From positions 66,383 to 130,382 of the forward strand of contig JAPPMU010000042.1 in NCBI GenBank assembly GCA_028873965.1: DNA of 64,000 nt, given 5' to 3'. Shown in pieces: positions 19,705 through 28,787 of this stretch. Both the position numbers and the translations under genes were made by a program. The notes beneath the pieces are model-generated. The model ran no database searches. It was not told where the DNA came from and saw only the letters and a list, made by a program, of their open reading frames with translations. This DNA is from Chloroflexota bacterium. Lineage in GTDB: Bacteria > Chloroflexota > Dehalococcoidia > Lucifugimonadales > UBA3495. Every line of letters starts with the position of its first letter. The stretch's first letter is position 1.

Positions 19705-20757
19705 ATGAAGTTTGCCCTGTTTTTGCTGGGTTCCTGGACGGAGCCCGAGGTCGACGCCCAGAGCCGGATCTTTGGCGAGATGTTGGAGCAGGTCGAGTAC
19801 GCCGAGGAGCTGGGGTTCGACTCGATCTGGATCGCGGAGCACCACTCCAGCCGCTACGGCATCTGCCCGTCCCTGATGCCGCTCTTGACCCACATCGCCG
19901 GCCGCACCAAGAAGATCCGCATCGGCGCCGGCGTCAGCGTGCTGCCCTTCTACAACCCCATTTTCCTGGCCGAGGAGAGCGCCATGCTGGACGTGCTCAG
20001 CAACGGCCGGCTGGATTTCGGCGTCGGGCGCGGCTCGGCGGATTACGAGTACGGCAACTTCAACATCGATATGGACACGCGGGACGTGCGCACCCAGGAG
20101 GCGCTGGACATCATCCTGGGCCTGTGGACGCAGACGGATTTCTCCTACCAGGGCGAGTTCTACCAGGTCAAGGACCTGACCATCGCTCCCTGGCCGGTGC
20201 AAAAGCCCCATCCGCCGGTGTATATGGCGGTGTCGCGCACGCCGGCCAGCGTGGACGTCGCCGTTGAGCGGGACCTGCCCATCCTGACCAGCTTTTCCAC
20301 GCCGGAAGCCGACAACCTGGGCCTGTTCTCCCTGTACGCCGAGCGCTGCGCCGCCGCCGGCAAGGACCTGTCCGTGGCAGATATGCCCTACTTCCGGTTC
20401 GTGTACCTGGACGAGGATGAAAAGGCGGCGCAGGAGTACCCTCGGCAATCGCTCACCTGGGTGCGCGATCTGGCCACCTACCGGCGGACGCTGACCCGCG
20501 GCGACGAGATCAACGTGGACCTGGACCACTGGCGAACCATCCGCCCGACCGAGCCGGCCAGCTACGAGTCGGAGCTGGAGGGCACCGTCTATTTCGGCAC
20601 GCCGGACGACTGCGTGCAGCGAATCGCCCGGCTGCGGGACGAACACGGCATCGGATACTTCGGCGCCAGCATGTCCTTCGGCCACATGGAACACTCGAAG
20701 GTGATGCGTTCGATGGAGCTATTCGCAAGGGAAGTTATGCCGAAGTTCCGGGAGTAG
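19705..20757 (+). CDS. LLM class flavin-dependent oxidoreductase
   Basis: ATG at 19705 after TTGAGGAGG; luciferase-like IWIAEHHSSRYGICPSLMPLLTHIAGRT, RLDFGVGRGS. Confidence 0.92.
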   Translation: MKFALFLLGSWTEPEVDAQSRIFGEMLEQVEYAEELGFDSIWIAEHHSSRYGICPSLMPLLTHIAGRTKKIRIGAGVSVLPFYNPIFLAEESAMLDVLSNGRLDFGVGRGSADYEYGNFNIDMDTRDVRTQEALDIILGLWTQTDFSYQGEFYQVKDLTIAPWPVQKPHPPVYMAVSRTPASVDVAVERDLPILTSFSTPEADNLGLFSLYAERCAAAGKDLSVADMPYFRFVYLDEDEKAAQEYPRQSLTWVRDLATYRRTLTRGDEINVDLDHWRTIRPTEPASYESELEGTVYFGTPDDCVQRIARLRDEHGIGYFGASMSFGHMEHSKVMRSMELFAREVMPKFRE

Positions 20758-20814
20758 GACGTCCGCAATGTCTTGGAGGGGGCATTGCGGCACTGACGTG
20801 ATCAGAGTAGGACC

Positions 20815-21291
20815 ATGAAGCACTTAGAGTTCAACTTAAGGATGCCCGGTTTTCTTGCGCTGGAAACAGCCACGAGACAGGCGATAATGGATCAGGAAAG
20901 CGTAGAGCAAATGCCGGCCGACCAGGCGGCGAAGATGCTGGAGCGGGTAGGCTGGGCGCAGCAATATATCGTGATGGCCAAGTTTCAAGAAGCCGGAGTT
21001 TTCATCACTGCGGAATGGTCAGTTCTGATCATGGGGCAGAGCCACCTCCATTGCGTTTCAGTTCTGTGCGGACTGCTCAAGTTAATCGAGGAGGTACTCG
21101 ATACGCACGTGTCCATCACGTTGGTGACCGTGCTTGATAAACCCGCGTCCCCGCTGTACGGTTATCTGGTCCAACAAGCCCGGCTGCTTACCCTTAGACA
21201 GTGGGCCATTGGCGCGGCGTTGATTTTGATAGGCGCTTTCGCTGGCGCGGCGGTCAACAACTGGATCTGGCCGCTGCTCCCGGGAGGATGA
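20815..21291 (+). CDS. hypothetical protein with C-terminal transmembrane segment
   Basis: LRQWAIGAALILIGAFAGAAVNNWIWPLLPGG tail; ATGA overlap with next gene. Confidence 0.6.
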   Translation: MKHLEFNLRMPGFLALETATRQAIMDQESVEQMPADQAAKMLERVGWAQQYIVMAKFQEAGVFITAEWSVLIMGQSHLHCVSVLCGLLKLIEEVLDTHVSITLVTVLDKPASPLYGYLVQQARLLTLRQWAIGAALILIGAFAGAAVNNWIWPLLPGG

Positions 21292-21734
21292 TTCCTATGG
21301 ATAAAATTACAGAGCGTGAGATGGCGGACTCGGTTCAGAGTGTCGCCCGAGGTCTTGGCTACGAAGTGGAAATTGAACCGTCAACCAGACGTTGGCGATG
21401 GCCGAGTCGAAACTACCTGGTCCCCGTAGCTTTTGGAGGGGTACTGCGCCCGGACCTGGTCGTGAGGCATAAGGACCACTCTGCCGTTGTAGAGCTCAAG
21501 AACAGGGGCGTATTGTTCGGGGGCGTGGAGCAGGTGATCCAATATGCAGAAGAGTTCAAAGCTGCCGGAGTTCTCTGCATGCCGGATGATGCGATCCGCG
21601 AAACTCCCGCCAGTGTTGCAGCCTACGCGGATGCTGAAAATATTGTGATATGTCCAATCTCCCAGATTGGCGAAGTCCTGACGGACATACTGGGCCGGCC
21701 AGAATACGAGGCTTTACGGGAAGTGAATGCCTGA
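21288..21734 (+). CDS. putative PD-(D/E)XK-fold nuclease-like protein
   Basis: LRPDLVVRHKDHSAVVELKNRG resembles PD...(E)xK core; start at 21288 or 21297. Confidence 0.55.
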   Translation: MIPMDKITEREMADSVQSVARGLGYEVEIEPSTRRWRWPSRNYLVPVAFGGVLRPDLVVRHKDHSAVVELKNRGVLFGGVEQVIQYAEEFKAAGVLCMPDDAIRETPASVAAYADAENIVICPISQIGEVLTDILGRPEYEALREVNA

Positions 21735-21767
21735 AGGGGCAATCAACTTCGCCCGAGGAGTTATCTC

Positions 21768-22661
21768 ATGGCACAACGCGATTTGATCGGCTACGGCCTC
21801 AACCCGCCGGCGGTGGAATGGCCCAACGGGGCACGGATCGCCGTGTCCTTTGTCGTCAACTACGAGGAGGGGTCCGAGAACTCCATCCTGGACGGCGATC
21901 CCCACGGCGAGACGGTGGGCGAGTCCCCGTCGCCGGTGGCCCGGGGCGAACGGGACCTGGCCAACGAGTCGTTCTTCGAGTACGGCAGTCGCGTCGGCGT
22001 CTGGCGCATCCTGGATATGTTCGACGAGTACGGAGTGGACGCCACCATATTCGCCTGCGCTTTGGCTTTGGAGCGCAACCCGGAGGTCGGTCGGGAGATC
22101 GTGCGCCGGGGCCACGAGGTCATGGGCCACGGCAACCGCTGGGAAGAGTACTACAAGATGGACCGGGACGAGGAACGGCGGGCCATCCACGAGGCGGTGG
22201 CCTCCATCGAGCGTTCCTGTGGAGAGCGTCCGCTGGGCTGGTACACTCGCTACGGCCCCAGCGTGAACACCCGGGATCTGGTGGTGGAGGAAGGCGGTTT
22301 CGTCTACGACTGCAACGCCTACAACGACGACCTGCCCTACTACACGCAGGTGCACGGCAACCCGTGGCTGGTGGTGCCCTACTCGCTGGAGGTCAACGAC
22401 TACGGGTTCTGGCGCGGCCAGCTGTCAACGCCCATGGACTTCTTCGAGTCGGCCCGCCACTGCTTCGACACGCTCTACCGTGAGGGAGCAACGCACCCCA
22501 AGATGATGTCCGTGGGGCTCCACTGCCGCATCATCGGCAAGCCGGCGCGGGCGGCTGCGCTGCGGCGGTTCATCGAGTACGTGAAAAGCAAGCCGGGTGT
22601 GTGGATGGCCCGCCGCATCGACATCGCCAAGTGGTGGCTGGAAAACTACCCGGCGCAGTAG
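21768..22661 (+). CDS. polysaccharide deacetylase family protein (PuuE/allantoinase-like)
   Basis: PNGARIAVSFVVNYEEGSE, LERNPEVGREIVRRGHEVMGHGNRW, MSVGLHCRIIGKPAR. Confidence 0.88.
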   Translation: MAQRDLIGYGLNPPAVEWPNGARIAVSFVVNYEEGSENSILDGDPHGETVGESPSPVARGERDLANESFFEYGSRVGVWRILDMFDEYGVDATIFACALALERNPEVGREIVRRGHEVMGHGNRWEEYYKMDRDEERRAIHEAVASIERSCGERPLGWYTRYGPSVNTRDLVVEEGGFVYDCNAYNDDLPYYTQVHGNPWLVVPYSLEVNDYGFWRGQLSTPMDFFESARHCFDTLYREGATHPKMMSVGLHCRIIGKPARAAALRRFIEYVKSKPGVWMARRIDIAKWWLENYPAQ

Positions 22662-22664
22662 CGG

Positions 22665-23858
22665 CTATTCGTCCACTGCCTGGGCGGCGACCAGGAAGTC
22701 AGCGTCGTCAAACTCCGCGAACCGGTCTGGCAGAAACTCGCTCATGTCGGAAACGACCTCGGTTGCGCCGCGGCAGATATAGTCGGCGATGATCCGGCCA
22801 GTTACCGGCCCCAGGTGGATTCCCTTGGTGGTGTGGCCGGTGGCCAGGAAGATGCCTTCCCAGCCCGGCACCGGGCCGATGATGGGCTTGCTGTCGGGGC
22901 TCAGCGGGCGGGAACCGGCAAGCTGCTGCACCAGCTCGGCCCGCTCCAGGTCGGGAAACACGTCAATGGCCCGTTGCAGGAGTTCCAGCCTGGCGCCTTC
23001 GGTGGGTTGACGGTCGAACTCCTCGCCCGCAAAAAGCTCTCGCTGGTCATAGTCCCGGCCGCCGGTGCTGCCCACGCTGGTGAGGCCGTCCAGACGGCTG
23101 ATCATGTGGCCGCGCTTGGGAGAGCTGATCAGCACTGGCAGGGGTTCACCGGGGTAGTTGAGCAGGAGGCGTTCGCCCTTCATCGGCCGCACCGGAACCG
23201 GGAAGCCCAGCCAGGGCGTGAAGGTTTGGCTCCAACTGCCGGCGGCTACCACCACCGCATTGCAGTGCATGTCCCCGGACGCAGTTTTGACGCCGGTGAC
23301 CGTCAAGCCATCGGCGATGATGCCGGTTACGTCTCGGCTAAAAATTTCGGCGCCTTTGCGTTCGGCGCTCCCAGCCAGAGCCAGGTTGAAACGGTAGCTG
23401 TCCAGTTGGGCGGACTCGTCCTCGTACACCGCACCAATGATGGCAGGAGAGAGGCGCGGCTCAATGGATTGAATCTCCCGGGCGTCAATCCAGCGCATCT
23501 TGACGTGCGGTTCCTGCCAGACCATCAACTCCCGGATCAGGCCGGCTTCGTCGTCATCCAGCGCCAACCGGAGAGACGGGCGTCGCTGGTACAGCAGGTT
23601 CATGCCGGTGGCGGCTTCCAGTTCGGGAACGATTAGCGGGAACTCGGCATACGAGGCCCGGGCGAGTTCGAACGAAGCGCCGGGTGAGAACTCCGCTCCC
23701 AGCAGGCTCAGCGATCCGGTGGCGTGGGCCGAGGCTCCGCTCCCGATGGCTTCGCGCTCCAGCAGTGTCACCTTGACGCCTTCCCGGGCCAGGTAATAGG
23801 CAACCGAGCAGCCGACCACACCGGCGCCAATGACGATTACGTCCGCGGTTTCGGGCAA
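22665..23858 (-). CDS. FAD-dependent oxidoreductase (DAO family)
   Basis: DVIVIGAGVVGCSVAYYLAREGVKVTLLE; TTG start at 23858 inferred from ACAGGAGGACGAAGAC-TTG-CCCGAAACC. Confidence 0.88.
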   Translation of the reverse strand: MPETADVIVIGAGVVGCSVAYYLAREGVKVTLLEREAIGSGASAHATGSLSLLGAEFSPGASFELARASYAEFPLIVPELEAATGMNLLYQRRPSLRLALDDDEAGLIRELMVWQEPHVKMRWIDAREIQSIEPRLSPAIIGAVYEDESAQLDSYRFNLALAGSAERKGAEIFSRDVTGIIADGLTVTGVKTASGDMHCNAVVVAAGSWSQTFTPWLGFPVPVRPMKGERLLLNYPGEPLPVLISSPKRGHMISRLDGLTSVGSTGGRDYDQRELFAGEEFDRQPTEGARLELLQRAIDVFPDLERAELVQQLAGSRPLSPDSKPIIGPVPGWEGIFLATGHTTKGIHLGPVTGRIIADYICRGATEVVSDMSEFLPDRFAEFDDADFLVAAQAVDE

Positions 23859-23883
23859 GTCTTCGTCCTCCTGTATGAGATTA

Positions 23884-24027
23884 GAACCTGTCGACAAATG
23901 CCGTCATTCCGGCGAAAGCCGGAATCCAGCAAGCGTGAAATCTGCCGAACGTTCCTGTCGCAGAGGCTCTTCTGGGTTCCTGCTTTCGCAGGAACGACGG
24001 TGTGATATTCAGTTTGTCAACAGGCTC
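23884..24027. mobile_element. MITE-like element with terminal inverted repeats
   Basis: GAACCTGTCGACAAA ... TTTGTCAACAGGCTC (13/15 inverted match) plus internal ATTCCGGCGAAAGCCGGAAT and GTTCCTGCTTTCGCAGGAAC hairpins. Confidence 0.65.
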
Positions 24028-24043
24028 TGGCGCAGCGGAAACG

Positions 24044-24805
24044 TCAGACCGCGGCACCCACCTGCGAGTGGGTCTTCATGAAGCGCCGGGCGTGGTCCAC
24101 CGCCTCGTCGATGTGCTCCTGGGAGTCCTTCCAGGGATAGATGGACACCTCAGAGTTGGGCGCGAGTTCGGCCACCTCCATCGCGACGGCGTAGGGGTGG
24201 GCTGGCACGTCTTCGGGCGCGATCAGTATTGGCGTCTGCAGGTTGCGCACGAAGTCGCGGGTCACGGTGAAAACGAAGTCCGCCCGGTTGGTGTACATGT
24301 TCGTTAAGAAGTCATGCACCATGTCCATGGTTATATCCGGTCGCTTCTCGCAGAGCGGCGGCCCCCAACCCGTAATGTTGTTCTGGTAGAAGAGGTCCGG
24401 CAACTCGGGACGGAACCCGCTGGGCTGCATGAAGCAGGCCGCGACGATGCGGTCCGACGCCAGCCGGAGCAGGTTGTGCATCATCGGCCCGCCGATGCAG
24501 AAGCCCATGACCAGGAACTTGTCAATGCCGAGGTAGTCCATCAGGCCCAGCTGGTCTTCCGAGTAGGCGTCCCAGGGACGGTCGATGTCCAGCGGCCCGC
24601 TGGACTGGCCCGGCGGCGAATTGCGCAGGTCGGCCGCGATGACGCGGAAGTCGTTCCCGTAGGCTGCCATGGGGTTGAAAGGATGCGACGTCCTTAGCCC
24701 CTCAACGGTGGAGTTGAGCCCACCGCCCGGAATTATCAGCAGGGGAAATCCCGAACCGACCTCTTCGTAGTAAATGCGGGTCTCGCCTCTTTCGTAGAAC
24801 GGCAT
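24044..24805 (-). CDS. alpha/beta hydrolase
   Basis: MPFYERGETRIYYEEVGSGFPLLIIPGGG, VMGFCIGGPMMHNLL. Confidence 0.85.
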   Translation of the reverse strand: MPFYERGETRIYYEEVGSGFPLLIIPGGGLNSTVEGLRTSHPFNPMAAYGNDFRVIAADLRNSPPGQSSGPLDIDRPWDAYSEDQLGLMDYLGIDKFLVMGFCIGGPMMHNLLRLASDRIVAACFMQPSGFRPELPDLFYQNNITGWGPPLCEKRPDITMDMVHDFLTNMYTNRADFVFTVTRDFVRNLQTPILIAPEDVPAHPYAVAMEVAELAPNSEVSIYPWKDSQEHIDEAVDHARRFMKTHSQVGAAV

Positions 24806-24989
24806 GGTTGTTTCCTCCATCAACGAGTCGCGGGGTTGCTGTATCTCCGGTTCGCGGGTTGAATCTAAGCGACGAGGGTTCGAGCGGTCAACAATTGGGA
24901 TTGTGCGTCGATTTTACCAATTTGACACCTGAAACGGCGGCTGATAGGATTTTTGCGCTTCCCGAAACCACTTTGGAGCAGTTGCAGCA

Positions 24990-25199
24990 GTGCCCGCACG
25001 TAACGAAAACAGTCAATCAGGACCTTCACGCCGCCGTTTCTTGGGAGTGCTTGGCGTCGGCATCGCGGGCGCCGCGGTGGTAACGTCGATGCTGCCGTTC
25101 GGGCGACGCAACAACGAGGCCGAGGCGGCGAGTGAATTCCCCGGGCCTGGGTCGATGTTCCATCCAGCTCAGGATCCCAGGACCGACCCGCGTCGCTAG
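24990..25199 (+). CDS. very small twin-arginine signal protein
   Basis: GTG start, SRRRFLGVLGVGIAGAAVV Tat-like signal, AEAAS possible cleavage, about 20-residue remainder; followed by a terminator. Confidence 0.55.
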   Translation: MPARNENSQSGPSRRRFLGVLGVGIAGAAVVTSMLPFGRRNNEAEAASEFPGPGSMFHPAQDPRTDPRR

Positions 25200-25230
25200 C
25201 CAAGGCGCCGACAAACCGCTACCGTAATGG

Positions 25231-25259
25231 GGCAGCTTTGCGGGCTGCCTCTTTATTTT
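25231..25259 (+). terminator. Rho-independent terminator
   Basis: GGCAGC-tttgcgg-GCTGCC TCTTTATTTT. Confidence 0.75.
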
Positions 25260-25268
25260 GTCCCAGGT

Positions 25269-27005
25269 TCAGCGCCGGCCGAATTCGCGTTCCAGCTGGT
25301 ACTCGGAAAAATGAACCACTGTGGGGCGCCCGTGGGGGCAGTTGTGCGGATTTTCAGTGGATTGCAGTTGGCGGAGCAGCGCGTCCATCTCTTCCTGCGC
25401 CAACGTCATCCCCGCGCGCACGGAACCGTGACACGCAACGGTGGCAGCCAGCGCGTCCTCCCGATCCATCACCACCTGCTCCACCGCCACGGCATCCAGC
25501 AAATCGCACAGGGCGGCGGCGGGGTCAGGGCTGGCGCGAGCGGCCAGGCCGGCAGGGAGGGCGCGGACCAACCAGGCGCGATCCCCGAAGGGTTCCAATG
25601 CAAAGCCATAGCCCGCCAGCAGGTCAGCGTAGCTTTCCAGGGTAACCGCCTGGGCCGCGGATAGTTCAGCTGTCATGGGGGCAAGCAGTGGTTGCGAAGG
25701 TCGCTCGTCCCCTTGCCGGCGCTGTCGGATCTGATCGAATACCACCCGTTCGTGAGCGGCGTGCTGGTCGATCAGATACATGCCGGATCCACCCTCCGCC
25801 ACGATGTAGGTCTGGCGGATCTGACCGACGACACGCAGGTCTGCCAACACGTCGCGGAGCGACCCCTCAGCCGGCGCCAGCGCCGTGGTGGACAGCGCGA
25901 CGCCATCGGCTCGCGGCGCTGCTCCGCCGGTGGACGGCAGGCGCGGAGATTCCGGGGATGACGGTGGCCGCGGACCCGCATCGACGGGGGTGAATGATCG
26001 CGTCGCTGTCCGCACTGGAGCGTGCGCGATCAGGGCCTCCCGCACCGCACGCTGCACCAGGGAAAACAACCGGTCGCCATTCCGGAATCGCACCTCCCGC
26101 TTGGTGGGATGGAAATTGACGTCCACCTGTTCGGGGGGCACGGAAATGTTGATGACAGCGAACGGAAAGCGGCGGTCGGGGAGGGTTCCCTGGTACGCCT
26201 GCTCGATGGCATAGTAGATGGAGCGGTCGTAAACCCATCGGCGGTTCACCAGAAGGGTCGTGTAGGAACGGTTGCGCCGGTTGAGCTCCGGGGCGCTGGT
26301 GTAGCCATCGACGGCAACGTCGCCGTCGGCAAGGGAAACGGGCAGCATTCGACCCGCCGCTTCCGACCCGTAGATGGACAGGATAACGTCCTGCAGCCGG
26401 CCGGAGCCCGGGGTGCTGATCACCTCTCGTCCATCCACCGAGAAGGTGAAACGCACCTCCGGGTGGGCCAGGGCATAACGGGTTACCACTTCCTGGATAC
26501 GGGCAGCCTCGGCCGGCGCAGAGCGCAGGAACTTGCGTCGAGCAGGCAGATCACCGAACAGATCAGCCACCTGGACCGATGTGCCCGGGGGGCGTCCGTC
26601 GTGGCGTTGTCCCACGCAAGCGCCGTGTCGAAACTCAATACGGGCTCCCGCTTCCGAATCGGGCGGGCGCGTCGTGCACACGACACGGGCGACCGCCGCA
26701 ACGCTAGGCAGCGCTTCGCCGCGGAACCCCAGGGTGGAAACCGTGTTCAGATCCTCAACCGTGGAAAGCTTGCTCGTGGCGTGATGGCGAAACGCCAGGC
26801 CCAACTCATCGGGAGGGATGCCATTACCGTCATCCGTGACTCGGATCTCGGCGACGCCGCCTTCTCGGATCGAGATGGTGATACTCTTCGCGCCAGCGTC
26901 CAGGGAGTTCTCGACCAGCTCCTTGACCACCGATGCCGGGCGTTCGATGACCTCGCCGGCCGCGATTTGGGCGGCGACGTGAGGCGGGAGTTGCTGGATG
27001 GGCAT
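25269..27005 (-). CDS. mutL: DNA mismatch repair protein MutL
   Basis: IQQLPPHVAAQIAAGEVIERPASVVKELVENSLDAGA, GFRGEALPSVAAVA, C-terminal DQHAAHERV. Confidence 0.97.
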   Translation of the reverse strand: MPIQQLPPHVAAQIAAGEVIERPASVVKELVENSLDAGAKSITISIREGGVAEIRVTDDGNGIPPDELGLAFRHHATSKLSTVEDLNTVSTLGFRGEALPSVAAVARVVCTTRPPDSEAGARIEFRHGACVGQRHDGRPPGTSVQVADLFGDLPARRKFLRSAPAEAARIQEVVTRYALAHPEVRFTFSVDGREVISTPGSGRLQDVILSIYGSEAAGRMLPVSLADGDVAVDGYTSAPELNRRNRSYTTLLVNRRWVYDRSIYYAIEQAYQGTLPDRRFPFAVINISVPPEQVDVNFHPTKREVRFRNGDRLFSLVQRAVREALIAHAPVRTATRSFTPVDAGPRPPSSPESPRLPSTGGAAPRADGVALSTTALAPAEGSLRDVLADLRVVGQIRQTYIVAEGGSGMYLIDQHAAHERVVFDQIRQRRQGDERPSQPLLAPMTAELSAAQAVTLESYADLLAGYGFALEPFGDRAWLVRALPAGLAARASPDPAAALCDLLDAVAVEQVVMDREDALAATVACHGSVRAGMTLAQEEMDALLRQLQSTENPHNCPHGRPTVVHFSEYQLEREFGRR

Positions 27006-27011
27006 GGTTGG

Positions 27012-27269
27012 TCAGTTGCAGATTAGACCAAGGCGTAAGAGATCGGCTTCCGTCCATTGGGCCTGCACCTCAATGATGCGGCGCAATGTAGCAAGTCGGA
27101 AAGTTCGGCCGCTACCGTGCCAGGACACCGTAACTTTACGTTCGGAGGCTTCGTGGTAATAACGGCGGTGACTGCCCGTCGAACGGGACAGCACGAACCC
27201 ATCTCTGAACAACGCCGCTTCTATTTCCCTAGCCGTAATGTTTCTAATCTGTTGATAATTTATGGGCAT
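27012..27269 (-). CDS. HicA-like toxin
   Basis: ALFRDGFVLSRSTGSHRRYYHEASERKVTVSWHGSGRTFRLATLRRII. Confidence 0.75.
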   Translation of the reverse strand: MPINYQQIRNITAREIEAALFRDGFVLSRSTGSHRRYYHEASERKVTVSWHGSGRTFRLATLRRIIEVQAQWTEADLLRLGLICN

Positions 27270-27321
27270 TGGCGGCGGCCAACTCCGATTGGATCATCAT
27301 ATCCTTGCAATCTGGGTGAAA

Positions 27322-27882
27322 TTATTCGCGTACAGGGGGGCTCTGCCGTTGCCTAGCACGTTCCAAACGGATTTGGGCACCACGACTTACGTATCCGTAC
27401 TGCGACTCGGGATTGTACCTAACCGGCAAGGCAAACACCGTAGATACGTACCCTCCAGTGCGAGTTTCGCTCAGAGTGTCGCGCTCGTAAATTGACGCCA
27501 GGACGTCGTCTATGGCGACGTAAATCAGGCGGTACACGCTGTCATGGACGATACCAGGTTGCAAATCCTTTATCGACAGACCGCCGTGGGAAGCGATAGC
27601 GTCCGGGTGCTCTGGAGCGCACTTGATCTGAACGAGGTCAGGTTCGTCCTGGATACTCGGCTTGCTGAACTCCCAATCCGGGGCCCAAGGCTCGATGGGC
27701 CACTCAATCATGCCTTCTTCGATCTCCCCGACAATCATTTCGAGGACTTCCTTGATGTTGACAGCTGCCTCTTCTTGAGTTTCGCCGCAGGTTGCCGCCC
27801 CCAAGTGTTCCCACGCGGTATAGTATGACTGCCAAACGTCCTCGTCCGGCTCAATCACAACTTTGAATGCCAGTAGGTCCAT
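27322..27882 (-). CDS. HicB-like antitoxin with C-terminal extension
   Basis: N-terminal FKVVIEPDEDVWQSYYTAWEHLGAATCGETQEEAAVNIKEVLEMIVGE; about 100-residue extension unassigned. Confidence 0.65.
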   Translation of the reverse strand: MDLLAFKVVIEPDEDVWQSYYTAWEHLGAATCGETQEEAAVNIKEVLEMIVGEIEEGMIEWPIEPWAPDWEFSKPSIQDEPDLVQIKCAPEHPDAIASHGGLSIKDLQPGIVHDSVYRLIYVAIDDVLASIYERDTLSETRTGGYVSTVFALPVRYNPESQYGYVSRGAQIRLERARQRQSPPVRE

Positions 27883-27937
27883 GTCGTTACCTCCCGCGCT
27901 TCCAGTCTACCACCGCCGCGTCGCTTGAGCGCGGCGG

Positions 27938-28375
27938 TCAGAACAGCGGTATCTTGGTGCCCTTGGCGCGGTACTGGCGGTCTTCCGAGTCGCCGGTTTC
28001 CTGGAAATCGCAGATGATCCGGTAAATGCGATCCATCTCGTGGTCAACGCTGCGGGAGAAGAAATAGGGCGGCACCCACACCCCGCCGAACTCGGCGACG
28101 ATTTCCGGGTAGTCGTCAATGACGAACTCCGGCTCCACCGGGATTTTCAGCTCGGCAAGGCGTTCCTGATAGTGATGCGTGGGCTTCTCGTACACTCCGG
28201 AAACGAACCGATGCAAGTCGTGCTTCTCGATCACCTCCCAGCGCTCGCCCATGCCGGACCAGATGTAAATTTCATGGCCATCATCAAGGAGCTTCTGGAA
28301 GGTGTCCACGGTGCCGGGGCGAAGGGTGTCGTCCAGGCCCAGGATGGTGTAGTCGACGTCGAAAAATATTTTCAT
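27938..28375 (-). CDS. HAD-like phosphatase superfamily protein
   Basis: MKIFFDVDYTILGLDDTLRPG, IYIWSGMGERWEVIEKHDL, VIDDYPE. Confidence 0.75.
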   Translation of the reverse strand: MKIFFDVDYTILGLDDTLRPGTVDTFQKLLDDGHEIYIWSGMGERWEVIEKHDLHRFVSGVYEKPTHHYQERLAELKIPVEPEFVIDDYPEIVAEFGGVWVPPYFFSRSVDHEMDRIYRIICDFQETGDSEDRQYRAKGTKIPLF

Positions 28376-28424
28376 AATCGGTCCGGTATCCTGGCGGCGG
28401 TTGCAGGTTTCGGCTCGGGTCGGA

Positions 28425-28787
28425 TCAGGAACTCAACGCTTCGGTCATGGTCTTGATGCTGGCTCCTACGATCAAGCGGTCGCCCAATCGCACGATGGGA
28501 CGACGAACCAAACGCGGCTCTTCGAGCATCAACGCCAGCTTCCGTTCATCCGAAAGATCGGCTGCGTTCAGCCCCATCTTTTTCAGGGAGGGGCTGCGCG
28601 CGGCGAACATGCCGGTCACGCCCGGCTCGCCCAGTTCAGCGACGAGCTGACGCAGCTCCGTTTCAGTGAACGGTTCTTTGAAATAATCGCGTTCCTCAAC
28701 CGTGTATCCATTTTGCACGAGCAACTCTCGCACCTTGCGACAGCTGCTTCAACGTGGCCACCAGTACATCGTTGCTGTAGCGCCCAT
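28425..28787 (-). CDS. candidate selenoprotein: ArsC/Spx-like thioredoxin-fold protein, TGA at 28749..28751 read as Sec
   Basis: minus strand TTGGGAGGATACC-ATG: MGATATMYWWPR-[TGA]-SSCRKVRELLVQNGYTVEERDYFKEPFTETELRQL...; TGA sits at the catalytic Cys of (C/U)xxC; track ORF 28425..28733 is the same frame after the TGA. Confidence 0.75.
28720..28748 (-). promoter_or_regulatory. putative bacterial SECIS-like hairpin directly after the TGA
   Basis: AGCAGCU-G-UCGC-AAGGU-GCGA-G-AGUUGCU: 7 bp + G.G mismatch + 4 bp, 5 nt loop. Confidence 0.6.

Noticed and set aside
28425-28733. ArsC-like ORF as a simple GTG-started short protein
   Set aside because: That start removes the redox motif; an ATG with SD and conserved N-terminus lies upstream in frame across a single TGA
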